Part shown: positions 7,795 to 15,362 of the stretch, in pieces
How positions within the stretch are numbered: position 1 is the first letter of the stretch
How the letters are laid out: every line of letters begins with the position of its first letter
Assembly (NCBI RefSeq): GCF_039904985.1
Contig: NZ_CP157005.1
Coordinates: forward strand, 372,001-436,000
Direction of reading: 5' to 3'
Length of the DNA: 64,000 bases
Source: Methylomonas sp. AM2-LC
GTDB taxonomy: Bacteria > Pseudomonadota > Gammaproteobacteria > Methylococcales > Methylomonadaceae
Program-made: the position numbers and the translations under genes
Notes under the pieces: model-generated
Seen by the model: the letters and a program-made list of their open reading frames with translations, nothing else
Told to the model about the DNA's origin: nothing
The model's database searches: none

Positions 7795-8105
7795 ACTTTT
7801 ATGTCGCTAAGCGAAACAAAAACACTTTGTGGTTCGGCCATTTTAAAAACCTTAAACACTTTTTCGGTTTGCGCATCAGATTGCACAAAATCGTTATAAG
7901 CACGAGACAGTAATTGCTTATAAACCTGCTTTTTGCTGTCTTCGTCGGCAGGCATAAACTCGCCGCCTTTACTTAGATAATCATGAAAACGTTGCAAAAT
8001 ATGCAGCCGATTTACATGGACGATACTGGCATCGTAGTCCAGTTCAAAATACTGTAAAAAATCTTCTGCAGCTTCCAGTTCTTCTATTTCATCAACAAAA
8101 CTCAT
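7791..8105 (-). CDS. nifW: NifW, nitrogenase stabilising/protective protein
   Basis: A 104-aa protein with the NifW signature: EDFLQYFELDYDASIV near the N-terminus, then NRLHILQRFHDYL. NifW associates with the MoFe protein during maturation and has been linked to protection from oxygen. It starts 4 bp after the stop of the 40-aa membrane protein and ends overlapping nifZ. Confidence 0.95.
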   Translation of the reverse strand: MSFVDEIEELEAAEDFLQYFELDYDASIVHVNRLHILQRFHDYLSKGGEFMPADEDSKKQVYKQLLSRAYNDFVQSDAQTEKVFKVFKMAEPQSVFVSLSDIKV

Positions 8106-8109
8106 GTTT

Positions 8110-8232
8110 CTACCTCGCTGCCGTTAAATGTTCTACTACCGTAGTATCGCCACCGAAAATATACACCACTAGCAAAATAGCCAGTATTGCCGATGTTTGG
8201 GCGAGAAATGGATCAGATTTTTGTTTAAGCAT
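8110..8232 (-). CDS. Small (40-aa) single-span membrane protein inside the nif unit
   Basis: Not recognised. The 41-codon frame begins at ATG 8232, preceded by a strong AAGGTGAT ribosome site at about 6 bases, and ends TAG at 8110, four bases before the nifW start. The predicted peptide has a short polar N-terminus (MLKQKSDPF), one hydrophobic helix (about residues 12-26, ILAILLVVYIF) and an acidic then basic tail ending TAAR. Support for being real: ribosome site, tight packing between genes, all start and stop signals in register with the operon. Function unknown; it could anchor or escort a neighbouring Nif protein, but nothing shows that. Confidence 0.68.
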   Translation of the reverse strand: MLKQKSDPFLAQTSAILAILLVVYIFGGDTTVVEHLTAAR

Positions 8233-8281
8233 GACAATCACCTTTTGTTAAATGAAGCGGGTTAAGCCCACTACCGTTAAA

Positions 8282-8794
8282 TTAAGAAATCAATTCCCCT
8301 GTCTCTTGTCTTTGTATTACCAAGTCCAATAAAGCTTTGGCACCAATACGTTCTTTCTCGTCCAGTGATACCAGTTTTTCAAAAATACTGCGACTTAATG
8401 CCAGGTTTTCCATACGCATATGTAAAAAGCCAATAGATTTCAAGGTAAATAAATACAAACGAATCCGACACAAATCGTCTTTGGGAGCCATGCTAATAGT
8501 GTGCATCTCCAATTGCCGCCAATCGTCTGGAAAACCAATGCCGATTCTAATTAGAGCCAAGGCTTTTTCAGAAATCAGTAGTGCTTCGCTTAAACGATGC
8601 TGGTAGTAATAAAATCGATTCAATGCCACTAATACATTTAAAGACTCTGGTGCGCGCAGATAGGCTTTAAGCAAGGGTAATTCTGCGGTGCCACTACTGT
8701 ATAACTCAGATGCAAATTTAATTAATTCTTGCACTTCCGGCGCGTCTTCCTGCTCAAAATATAAGTCTTTGGCATCAAATTCCAGCAAATCCAT
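8282..8794 (-). CDS. TPR-like helical protein of the nif unit
   Basis: A 170-aa soluble, helix-rich protein; no precise family recognised. Helical repeat character is seen in ALNRFYYYQHRLSEALLISEKALAL (split by register at about 75-100) and again near LFTLKSIGFLHMRMENLALS, which resemble TPR units. The ATG at 8794 shares its A with the cysE stop (TAATG), so translation is coupled; an in-frame upstream start at 8845 lies inside cysE and is rejected. Azotobacter-type clusters also carry an unassigned gene around this point, between cysE and nifW. A protein-binding role in nitrogenase assembly is a guess. Confidence 0.8.
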   Translation of the reverse strand: MDLLEFDAKDLYFEQEDAPEVQELIKFASELYSSGTAELPLLKAYLRAPESLNVLVALNRFYYYQHRLSEALLISEKALALIRIGIGFPDDWRQLEMHTISMAPKDDLCRIRLYLFTLKSIGFLHMRMENLALSRSIFEKLVSLDEKERIGAKALLDLVIQRQETGELIS

Positions 8795-9573
8795 TATTGA
8801 CCACCTGCTGCACGTTTTGGCATATCGTGTTCTTCGGAGTGACAAACGCTTTCTGCGTCACACTGGTTACAACTTTCTGTTACGTTCACCCGAAATTGCT
8901 GCTGTTTTTCTTCCAGTTGATCCAGACGTTCGCTTAAGCAATTTATTGCTTTGCCTATCGGGTCAGAAAGCAGATGATGATCAAGATCAATGCCTCTGGG
9001 ATCCTGTATTTTTAAGCCCTTGGTTTGAATAATACGCCCAGGTATACCGATAACGGTGCAACAAGGCGGTACATCTTTAACCACCACCGAATTGGCCCCT
9101 ACCCTGACATTATTGCCAAGTTTGATGTTACCCAGAATTTTGGCACCCGCACCCACCAACACATTGTCGCCAAGTGTAGGATGGCGTTTGGCCTGGTTCC
9201 AGGAAGTGCCACCTAACGTAACGCCGTGATACAAAGTGACATCGTTACCAATTTCGGCGGTTTCACCAATCACCACCCCTGCACCATGATCGATAAAAAA
9301 ACGTTTACCGATACAAGCACCTGGATGAATATCCACATTGGTTAACCAACGCGTAAAAGCGGCCAACAAGCGAGCGGTTAATTTCCAGTCCGCCAGCCAT
9401 AAGCGATGGCTAATCCGGTACAAAATAACAGCGTGCACCCCAGGATAAGCCAGTAGCACTTCCACCAAGTTTCGCGCCGCAGGATCACGGGCGAAAACGC
9501 AACCCACATCCTCATGCCATTCCAGCCACAAGCTGGGAGTCGGGCTGGAAACCTGTGGCGAAAAGAACATCAT
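8794..9573 (-). CDS. cysE: Serine O-acetyltransferase, nif-linked (CysE)
   Basis: Makes O-acetylserine for cysteine synthesis, feeding sulfur to Fe-S cluster assembly during nitrogen fixation. The left-handed beta-helix region shows the family pattern: [58 protein letters not shown] and [15 protein letters not shown]. The start at 9573 is preferred: it overlaps the preceding small gene as ATGA and has GGAG nine bases before it, whereas the upstream ATG at 9588 has no ribosome site. The C-terminal tail past the catalytic fold is extended and holds three cysteines ([12 protein letters not shown], about 235-244), unusual for the family and a possible metal or cluster site. Product 259 aa. Confidence 0.93.
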   Translation of the reverse strand: MMFFSPQVSSPTPSLWLEWHEDVGCVFARDPAARNLVEVLLAYPGVHAVILYRISHRLWLADWKLTARLLAAFTRWLTNVDIHPGACIGKRFFIDHGAGVVIGETAEIGNDVTLYHGVTLGGTSWNQAKRHPTLGDNVLVGAGAKILGNIKLGNNVRVGANSVVVKDVPPCCTVIGIPGRIIQTKGLKIQDPRGIDLDHHLLSDPIGKAINCLSERLDQLEEKQQQFRVNVTESCNQCDAESVCHSEEHDMPKRAAGGQ

Positions 9574-9734
9574 TTTGCCAAGCTCCATGTGGTTTTGCCG
9601 GGCATGGGTACGCCGGGAATCCGAAAAAATGTACCGGGATAACGGTCATCTGGACTTTCATCGGATTGTAGCTGTGGTTGAGCAACAATTTTTTCGGTGA
9701 CGGGCAGTAGTGGTTTTTGCGGAATATTACTCAT
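9570..9734 (-). CDS. Small (54-aa) proline-rich protein between nifV and cysE
   Basis: Not recognised. Start ATG at 9734 has a GAGG site 7 bases upstream, placed immediately after the nifV stop; stop TGA at 9570 overlaps the cysE start as ATGA. The peptide is soluble, with prolines spread throughout and a well-defined end ([20 protein letters not shown]). Base composition and packing are like its neighbours. No known nif small protein (NifT/FixU, NifO, FeSII) matches by eye. Coupled translation between two nif genes argues it is expressed. Confidence 0.68.
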   Translation of the reverse strand: MSNIPQKPLLPVTEKIVAQPQLQSDESPDDRYPGTFFRIPGVPMPGKTTWSLAK

Positions 9735-9745
9735 CGGATACCTCG

Positions 9746-10870
9746 TTACAGACTGTGTAAAAATTGATTTAACTCGACTGCTTGTGGCGAGCGTTTGTTA
9801 AAACTGACAAATTGGCGTATCAACGGCAATAAACGACCTGCCTGACCACGATTAATGGCAATACCCAGCTGCCGGTAAGCATGCATGACACCTTGACTAC
9901 CGGAATGTTTACCTAATACCAGTTGATGACGGCGACCTACTAAAGCGGGGTCCACCCCTTGATAGTTTTTTGGATCTTTCAACAAACCATCGACATGAAT
10001 ACCCGCTTCGTGGCTAAACACATCACGGCCAATTAAACTTTTGCGGCTGCCTATGGTATCGCCAGAAGCCGTGGCTACTTGTTGAGATAAGCGGGTAAAG
10101 TCGTGTAAATCTACGCCAGTTTGTAAGCCATACAGTTGCGTTAAGCCCACCACCACTTCTTCCAAAGCAGCATTACCTGCGCGTTCACCCAAGCCATTTA
10201 CAGTAGTGTTTACATGTGTGGCCCCACCCACTGCGGCTGCCAAGGTGTTGGCGGTTGCCAGACCTAAATCATCATGCGCGTGCATTTCAATAGCTAGATC
10301 GGTAACTGAGCATAGGTTACGAATGGCAGCCAACACCCCAAACGGCTCCATAATGCCTACAGTGTCTGCAAAGCGGAAACGACAGGCCCCTGCAGCTTGA
10401 GCGGTTTGTGCCATTTGTGCCAGAAAATCACTATCGGCTCTGGAAGCATCTTCCGCCCCCACACATACCTGCATACCGGCATCCACCGCAGTTTTAACGC
10501 AGCTGTCTATGGTGCTAAGAACCCAGGCGCGGCTTTGTTTAAGTTTGTGCTGAATGTGTTGATCAGATGCAGAAATGGATAAATCCACCATTCCAACACC
10601 CAAACCTAAACAATGTTGTAAATCCTCGTGCCGCATCCGCGACCACACCAACAACGTACTGGGTAGTTTTAAATCCACTATGGCTTTAATCTCTTCGCGC
10701 TCTTGAGTACCCATAGCAGGTATACCAATTTCCAGCTCAGGTACACCCAGTGCTGCCAATTGCCCTGCTATGCTAAGTTTTTCTTCCAACGAAAATGCCA
10801 CGCCAGCCGATTGTTCGCCATCACGGAGCGTGGTGTCATCAATAATAATGGTGCGAGACTGGTTTTTCAT
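9746..10870 (-). CDS. nifV: Homocitrate synthase NifV
   Basis: Condenses acetyl-CoA with 2-oxoglutarate to homocitrate, the organic ligand of FeMo-cofactor. The 374-aa length and motifs fit the alpha-isopropylmalate/homocitrate synthase family: [13 protein letters not shown] at 12-24 with the metal and substrate residues R17 and D18, the metal-binding HAHDDLGLA, and the GERAGN and [10 protein letters not shown] segments. There is no leucine-sensing regulatory domain, as expected for NifV. First gene of the nif unit; a NifA site and sigma-54 promoter lie upstream. Confidence 0.95.
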   Translation of the reverse strand: MKNQSRTIIIDDTTLRDGEQSAGVAFSLEEKLSIAGQLAALGVPELEIGIPAMGTQEREEIKAIVDLKLPSTLLVWSRMRHEDLQHCLGLGVGMVDLSISASDQHIQHKLKQSRAWVLSTIDSCVKTAVDAGMQVCVGAEDASRADSDFLAQMAQTAQAAGACRFRFADTVGIMEPFGVLAAIRNLCSVTDLAIEMHAHDDLGLATANTLAAAVGGATHVNTTVNGLGERAGNAALEEVVVGLTQLYGLQTGVDLHDFTRLSQQVATASGDTIGSRKSLIGRDVFSHEAGIHVDGLLKDPKNYQGVDPALVGRRHQLVLGKHSGSQGVMHAYRQLGIAINRGQAGRLLPLIRQFVSFNKRSPQAVELNQFLHSL

Positions 10871-10925
10871 GGTTTAAGTTTGCAGTTAGCCATAACAGCG
10901 ACAATGTTGTCTTTACAGGGTATAA

Positions 10926-10941
10926 AGCAAAACACTTGCCA
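10926..10941 (-). promoter_or_regulatory. Sigma-54 (-24/-12) promoter of the nifV operon
   Basis: On the minus strand TGGCAAGTGTTTTGCT matches TGGCAC-N5-TTGCW with one mismatch; GG and GC are separated by exactly 10 bases. The expected start near 10915 leaves a leader of about 45 bases to nifV. Confidence 0.78.
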
Positions 10942-11025
10942 ACTGTTAATCGGGCTTGAATACTGGGGTTTTGGCGGGTGCTGGTCGGGATACCGACAAA
11001 ACAATTTGCGTTGAGCTAAGTTGAT

Positions 11026-11041
11026 TGTAGGAAAGGTGACA
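11026..11041 (-). promoter_or_regulatory. NifA upstream activator site for nifV
   Basis: TGTAGGAAAGGTGACA (as read on the plus strand) is a perfect TGT-N10-ACA, which is orientation-symmetric. It is centred about 118 bp upstream of the predicted nifV start site. Together with the sigma-54 core this is a complete nif-type promoter. Confidence 0.75.
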
Positions 11042-11321
11042 ATTGGTTGCACTTAGGCGGGTAACTTTACGCGATAAGAAGATTTTCTTGTTTACAACTA
11101 AGTTTTTTTATTCCGATGAAAAAATTACAGAGCCTATTGTCTAGAATCGCTTAATCGGAGATGATATGGTAAATACCTGTCATTGCTTATGATCATTAAC
11201 GATAAAAGTGCCAATAATGAAATAGGTATTTTAAATAAAAATAACATAATCAATTGGTTAGTGTTGTGTTAAGTGTTATTCAAAACGTTCTCATTTTTGT
11301 GATCTCTAAACGGAAACGCGC

Positions 11322-13187
11322 ATGAAAACCACCACAGAAAAAAGACAAAATTTCGAACGCTTGATTGCCGCAGCAGAACGGGAAATCCAACAAAACCCAC
11401 GATTGTATAACATCAAAGTTGCTTGTTTAGCATTGCTGGGCTACGCAGTGATTTTCAGCATGTTATTAATATTAATAGCTATCGTCGGTGGTATCGGTTG
11501 GGCGGCTTTGGCCAGTTCCACATTTCTGATTATGCTGATTAAAACAAAATTAATCTTTGTGTTACTTGTCACCATTTATGTATTGTTGCGCGCACTCTGG
11601 GTAAAATTTGGCAAGCCCACTGGGTTTACCCTCAAGGCCAAAGACTATCCGCAATTTTTTTCCGAACTAAGACAACTTACCAAGCAACTTAAAGCGTCTA
11701 AAATACACCAGGTTATTATCACACCCGAACACAATGCTGCTATTGTGCAAATCCCACGCCTGGGTATCTTTGGTTGGTATAAAAACACCTTGTTTCTCGG
11801 GCTGGAACTGTTACTAGTTATGTCGCCGGAACAGGCTCGTGCGGTTATCGCTCACGAACTAGGTCATTTATCCGGCAAACACAGCCAGTTTTCCGGTTGG
11901 ATATACCGTGTCAGATTGAGTTGGCATCGCATCGTCTCTGCGCTACAGCAACAAAGTAATTTTGGTGCCAATATTATGCGGCGTTTTTTTGATTGGTACT
12001 CACCTACGTTTGCCGCCTATTCTTTTGCGTTAGCGCGCGCCAACGAATATGCAGCCGATGCAGTGGCTGCGCAACTGACCTCTGCACCGGAAGTTGCCAA
12101 AGCCTTGGTCAACAGTCATGTTACCAGTCAATTAATTGTCGAACACTACTGGCAACCTTTTGTAAAACAGGCGGAACAAATTCCACAGCCGCACAGCTCA
12201 CCTTATAGTCAGTTACAAACTTTTTTACAACAACAGGCTTTTGATGAAACAGCCGTAGCTGCACAGCTGCAAAAGGCTTTGGCTATTAATACAAGTTATT
12301 ATGATACCCATCCCGCCTTAAAAGATCGGCTAGCGGCGATTCAGGCTGCGGCGCTGCCTCCGCAAGCAGTGACTAAATCAGCTGCTCAATATTGGTTAAG
12401 CCAGCATTTACATAAAATAATTGCTCATTTCGATCAACAATGGCTGCAAAATAACCAAACTAATTGGCAGGAACGTTACCAGTATTTTCAGGAAGGCCGC
12501 GCCAAATTAGCAGAGCTACAAGCCATACCGCAAGATGAGTTAAATGCAGAGCAACTTTGGGAACTAGCGGTTAATTTGGAAAAATTTATAGGCGAAGCAG
12601 CCTGTTTGCCACTCTTCAATCTCTACAAAAGTAAATATCCGGATGAAGTCAAAGCCGATTTCGTTATTGGCAGATTGCTATTGGTCAATGATGACGTTAG
12701 CGGAGTTGATTATCTGCAACGGGCAATGGATAAACAGCAAAACCTAAAAGTGGATGCTTGTGAATGGTTAATTTATTACTACCACAAAATAGCTGACAAC
12801 CAAGCTGCAGAGTATTGGCAATTACAACTTGAAAAGCAGATAGATATCAATCAGGCTGCAAAATTGGAAAGACAAATAATTACGCTACGTGATGACTACA
12901 TCGCGCCAGACACTGCTACGGGTATTTGTGACCATATTGCCGAGCAGATTCGCAACATGAAAGTGATAAAACATGCCTGGCTGGCAGAAAAGAAAATGCA
13001 ACACTATCCAGAAGTTAAAACCTATGTTCTGGTATTTAGCAAAACCTGGTGGAAATCGGAAAAATATATGGTAGAGCAAATCATCGCTATCCTAAAAGTT
13101 GAAGGTGTCTGCTTTGTGGTTATGAAAGGTGGTAGACAAAAAGCCATAGCCAAACGCGTGATGCGCGTTGGGGTGAGTTTGTTTTAG
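11322..13187 (+). CDS. Membrane-bound M48-family zinc metalloprotease with C-terminal helical repeats
   Basis: A 621-aa protein. Two or three membrane helices lie near 33-60 (LALLGYAVIFSMLLILIAIV), 65-95 and before residue 100. The peptidase domain follows, with the zinc motif HELGH in AVIAHELGHLSGKH around 185-197 and the third ligand expected in FALARANEYAADAVAA around 240-255. Residues from about 330 on are alpha-helical and TPR-like, then a short mixed domain to the end. Family resemblance is to M48 (HtpX/Ste24 clan) proteins; substrate unknown. It is divergent from nifV but has no visible NifA site of its own, so a nif link is not supported. Confidence 0.85.
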   Translation: MKTTTEKRQNFERLIAAAEREIQQNPRLYNIKVACLALLGYAVIFSMLLILIAIVGGIGWAALASSTFLIMLIKTKLIFVLLVTIYVLLRALWVKFGKPTGFTLKAKDYPQFFSELRQLTKQLKASKIHQVIITPEHNAAIVQIPRLGIFGWYKNTLFLGLELLLVMSPEQARAVIAHELGHLSGKHSQFSGWIYRVRLSWHRIVSALQQQSNFGANIMRRFFDWYSPTFAAYSFALARANEYAADAVAAQLTSAPEVAKALVNSHVTSQLIVEHYWQPFVKQAEQIPQPHSSPYSQLQTFLQQQAFDETAVAAQLQKALAINTSYYDTHPALKDRLAAIQAAALPPQAVTKSAAQYWLSQHLHKIIAHFDQQWLQNNQTNWQERYQYFQEGRAKLAELQAIPQDELNAEQLWELAVNLEKFIGEAACLPLFNLYKSKYPDEVKADFVIGRLLLVNDDVSGVDYLQRAMDKQQNLKVDACEWLIYYYHKIADNQAAEYWQLQLEKQIDINQAAKLERQIITLRDDYIAPDTATGICDHIAEQIRNMKVIKHAWLAEKKMQHYPEVKTYVLVFSKTWWKSEKYMVEQIIAILKVEGVCFVVMKGGRQKAIAKRVMRVGVSLF

Positions 13188-13251
13188 AATTAGTTGTAAA
13201 TGGAGGCGTTGACGTTCAAAAATAAAATTAACTATTCAGCCCCTTTATAGA

Positions 13252-13410
13252 AACCTTAATCCGTCAGGCAGTGCGACATCAGCAGTTGATGAATTATTCG
13301 CCGCATACTATAAACTTTCTGATACTGAGCTAACTGAGATAACTCTTGAAAAAAGTTAAGAAGAAGTTAATGCTGTTCGCGCTTTACGAAACATGCTTGC
13401 TAGAAAATGA
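13252..13410 (+). pseudogene. Broken gene tail, possibly from a DNA methyltransferase/restriction enzyme
   Basis: One plus-strand frame translates as a protein tail, SAVDELFAAYYKLSDTELTEI followed by a TAA at 13357, then continues in the same frame for 16 codons (EEVNAVRALRNMLARK) to a TGA at 13408. The pattern of an aspartate, YxLsxxE and an acidic end resembles the C-terminus common to Eco57I-like methyltransferases and restriction enzymes. There is no start codon context and no upstream body of the gene, so it reads as a decayed remnant. Low certainty. Confidence 0.3.
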
Positions 13411-13486
13411 GGGTATTTTTTGATAAAAATCAGCGGTGAAATGGGTGTACTGGTACCCAATGTTATATATCAGACCGCTATAGCTA

Positions 13487-14086
13487 TCAACTCACAAGTC
13501 TTTCTAGTGCTGTCAGCCATTGATCAAACCCCAAACACATTTCTCGTAATTTCACCAAACCAATTCGTTCGGCTATATCGGGTCCATGCGTGGTTTTTCT
13601 ATAATGTGTGTTGTTTTCAAAGCGCTTCGATGGCGCAGTTTCCCTGGAATCGTTTACTTTTTCAGGATTATAATCAAACTCGGCCAAGATACTATTAGCC
13701 CAAGTCAAATGCGATTCGTTTTGCAATACTGCGGCAATTGCTTCAGGGGACGAGAATAACAAACCCTCAAATTCATACATTTGAATATAGGGTAGCAGTT
13801 TTCGCTGTAAATGGTCTTTAATTGATTCCTTAATTTTGGATTGCAAGGTCTCTTTGGTTTCGCTAGCATGTTTATGTTTAAAGCCATAGAAATCGTAGAA
13901 AGTAGTGACATAATCGAAACTATAAGCTAGCTTTTCCAATTCGTAACTTACCCGATCCACACTAATATTACCGTTCATTGGTACCGGAGTAACAAAAATG
14001 CCTTTTGACTGTAAATAAGGTACCAACAAAGTTTTTATAAATCGTTCTTCAGTTATGCCCTCTACAGAAATCCCTACCCTTACCAT
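13487..14086 (-). CDS. DUF4276-family protein, partner of the adjacent AAA ATPase
   Basis: A 199-aa soluble protein of the DUF4276 type, a group with a TOPRIM-like fold related to RloB. Visible marks: the opening strand VGISVEGITEERFIKTLLVPYL with its glutamates (E9, E13, E14), a central TTFYDFYGFKH with D69, and LPYIQMYEFEGLLFSSP, in which EFEGLLF is the second acidic site typical of the family. The ATG overlaps the ATPase stop by 7 bases, so the two are co-translated. By analogy with OLD-family and PARIS-like ATPase/TOPRIM pairs it may be a nuclease effector, which is inference. Confidence 0.85.
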   Translation of the reverse strand: MVRVGISVEGITEERFIKTLLVPYLQSKGIFVTPVPMNGNISVDRVSYELEKLAYSFDYVTTFYDFYGFKHKHASETKETLQSKIKESIKDHLQRKLLPYIQMYEFEGLLFSSPEAIAAVLQNESHLTWANSILAEFDYNPEKVNDSRETAPSKRFENNTHYRKTTHGPDIAERIGLVKLREMCLGFDQWLTALERLVS

Positions 14087-15189
14087 TCTGGACGTCCCCC
14101 AATCAGGTTTTTCGACCAGATATCGCCCATACTGTAATCTTCAAGCCAATGTTTAAGTGCATTTATATCAGGTCTGCTAAAGGTAGAAACGCCTTTAACT
14201 TGATCAACAATAATAAAATCATCGGGCTCAAACTGATTGGCAAAAGAGATAGATTGCGTTGAACAAATCACTTGGTTTTCTTTGGAAACTAACTTGATCA
14301 TTTCGGCTAAAACGTTTAACGCCGCAGGATGCAAACCAAGCTCAGGTTCATCAAGTACTATGGTGTTAGGCCTATGAAATTTTGGCTGAAGAAACAATGT
14401 GGCCATGCAGATAAAACGTGCAGTACCGTCTGAAAGCTGATTTGCTGAAAACGGCGTTTCATAATCACGATGCAGCCAGCGCAATAACACCGACTCATCC
14501 CCTTTTTCCCCACTTGGTTCAAGGTAAAAGTCGTGGAAAAATGGTGCAACGGTTTTGATTGTCGAGATAATATCTTGGTAATGAGTTGGGTAACGTTCTT
14601 TAACACGAACAAGAAAAGGTGCTAAATTACTGGCATCAGCATATAGAAACGCATTTGAACTCAGTTTTTGCGCCTGTTTAAATCCTGCAGAAGGGCTGGT
14701 ATCGTGGAAATGGTAGACTCTGCAGTTTTGCATATACTGTCGGGTATATCTACGAACGTATTCACTGTCGGACTGAGAGCCTGGCAACAACCCGCTTTCT
14801 CCCATTTGACCTTTTATTGACCATAATCTACTAGAAGATGTAACTGTGCAATATTCATTAGTAAATACGAGGGCATCGTTGTTTTCGCTATGTACGAACT
14901 CGACATGATAACCATTGTTACCAATCTCGATATCAATAATGATTTTAGGCGTGGTTTTTGGCCCAAAATGAAAAAAGGTATTGGCATAACCTTGTTTCTC
15001 AGTATAGGTCTGCAACTTGCCTTCAGATAAATTCCGCAAAAAGGTAAACAAAGAAATAAAGTTCGACTTGCCAGCACCGTTCGCACCAATTAGGATATTG
15101 ATCGGATTCATCTTCAAATTAAGCTTTTTTATGGATTTAAATCCCTTAAGCGTAATTTGATGAAGATTTGTGTTTTGTTGTTCTGACAT
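14080..15189 (-). CDS. AAA (SMC/OLD-like) ATPase of a two-gene cassette
   Basis: An ABC-type ATPase of the AAA_21/RecF-like class. With ATG 15189 as start it has 369 aa: LKGFKSIKKL at 14-23, Walker A GANGAGKS at 35-42, signature LSDGTARF, Walker B IVLDEPELGLHP, and a switch segment ICSTQS. A GTG at 15249 would add 20 residues of poor character (MRAKVKKEPHDF), so the internal ATG is preferred, although its ribosome site is weak. It overlaps the DUF4276 gene by 7 bases. Such pairs are known from bacterial defence islands; no phage or integrase genes lie alongside. Confidence 0.88.
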   Translation of the reverse strand: MSEQQNTNLHQITLKGFKSIKKLNLKMNPINILIGANGAGKSNFISLFTFLRNLSEGKLQTYTEKQGYANTFFHFGPKTTPKIIIDIEIGNNGYHVEFVHSENNDALVFTNEYCTVTSSSRLWSIKGQMGESGLLPGSQSDSEYVRRYTRQYMQNCRVYHFHDTSPSAGFKQAQKLSSNAFLYADASNLAPFLVRVKERYPTHYQDIISTIKTVAPFFHDFYLEPSGEKGDESVLLRWLHRDYETPFSANQLSDGTARFICMATLFLQPKFHRPNTIVLDEPELGLHPAALNVLAEMIKLVSKENQVICSTQSISFANQFEPDDFIIVDQVKGVSTFSRPDINALKHWLEDYSMGDIWSKNLIGGRPEW

Positions 15190-15362
15190 AATTTCATGGA
15201 AAATTAACGCATAAAAATCATGCGGTTCTTTTTTAACTTTAGCCCGCACACTGACAGTAGATTACCGCTATGATACACATACTTAGAGCGGATACGTTAT
15301 TAAAATTGGGGGCTGGCTATAGGATTATCAGGTTAATTTTTTAATGAAATTCGTAGAAACTC

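Larger units (their letters stand above)
10871..11321. other. Divergent intergenic region nifV / M48 peptidase
   Basis: About 450 bp with no credible gene. The left half holds the nifV promoter and NifA site. The right half (11080-11321) is AT-rich and must contain the promoter of the plus-strand M48 gene; I see no strong sigma-70 pair or second NifA site. A 61-codon minus-strand frame here (10867-11052) spans the promoter elements and is not credible. Confidence 0.7.

Noticed and set aside
10867..11052. 61-codon minus-strand frame ending at the nifV start with an ATGA overlap
   Set aside because: It spans the sigma-54 promoter and the NifA site, has no ribosome site, and its translation has no protein-like pattern.
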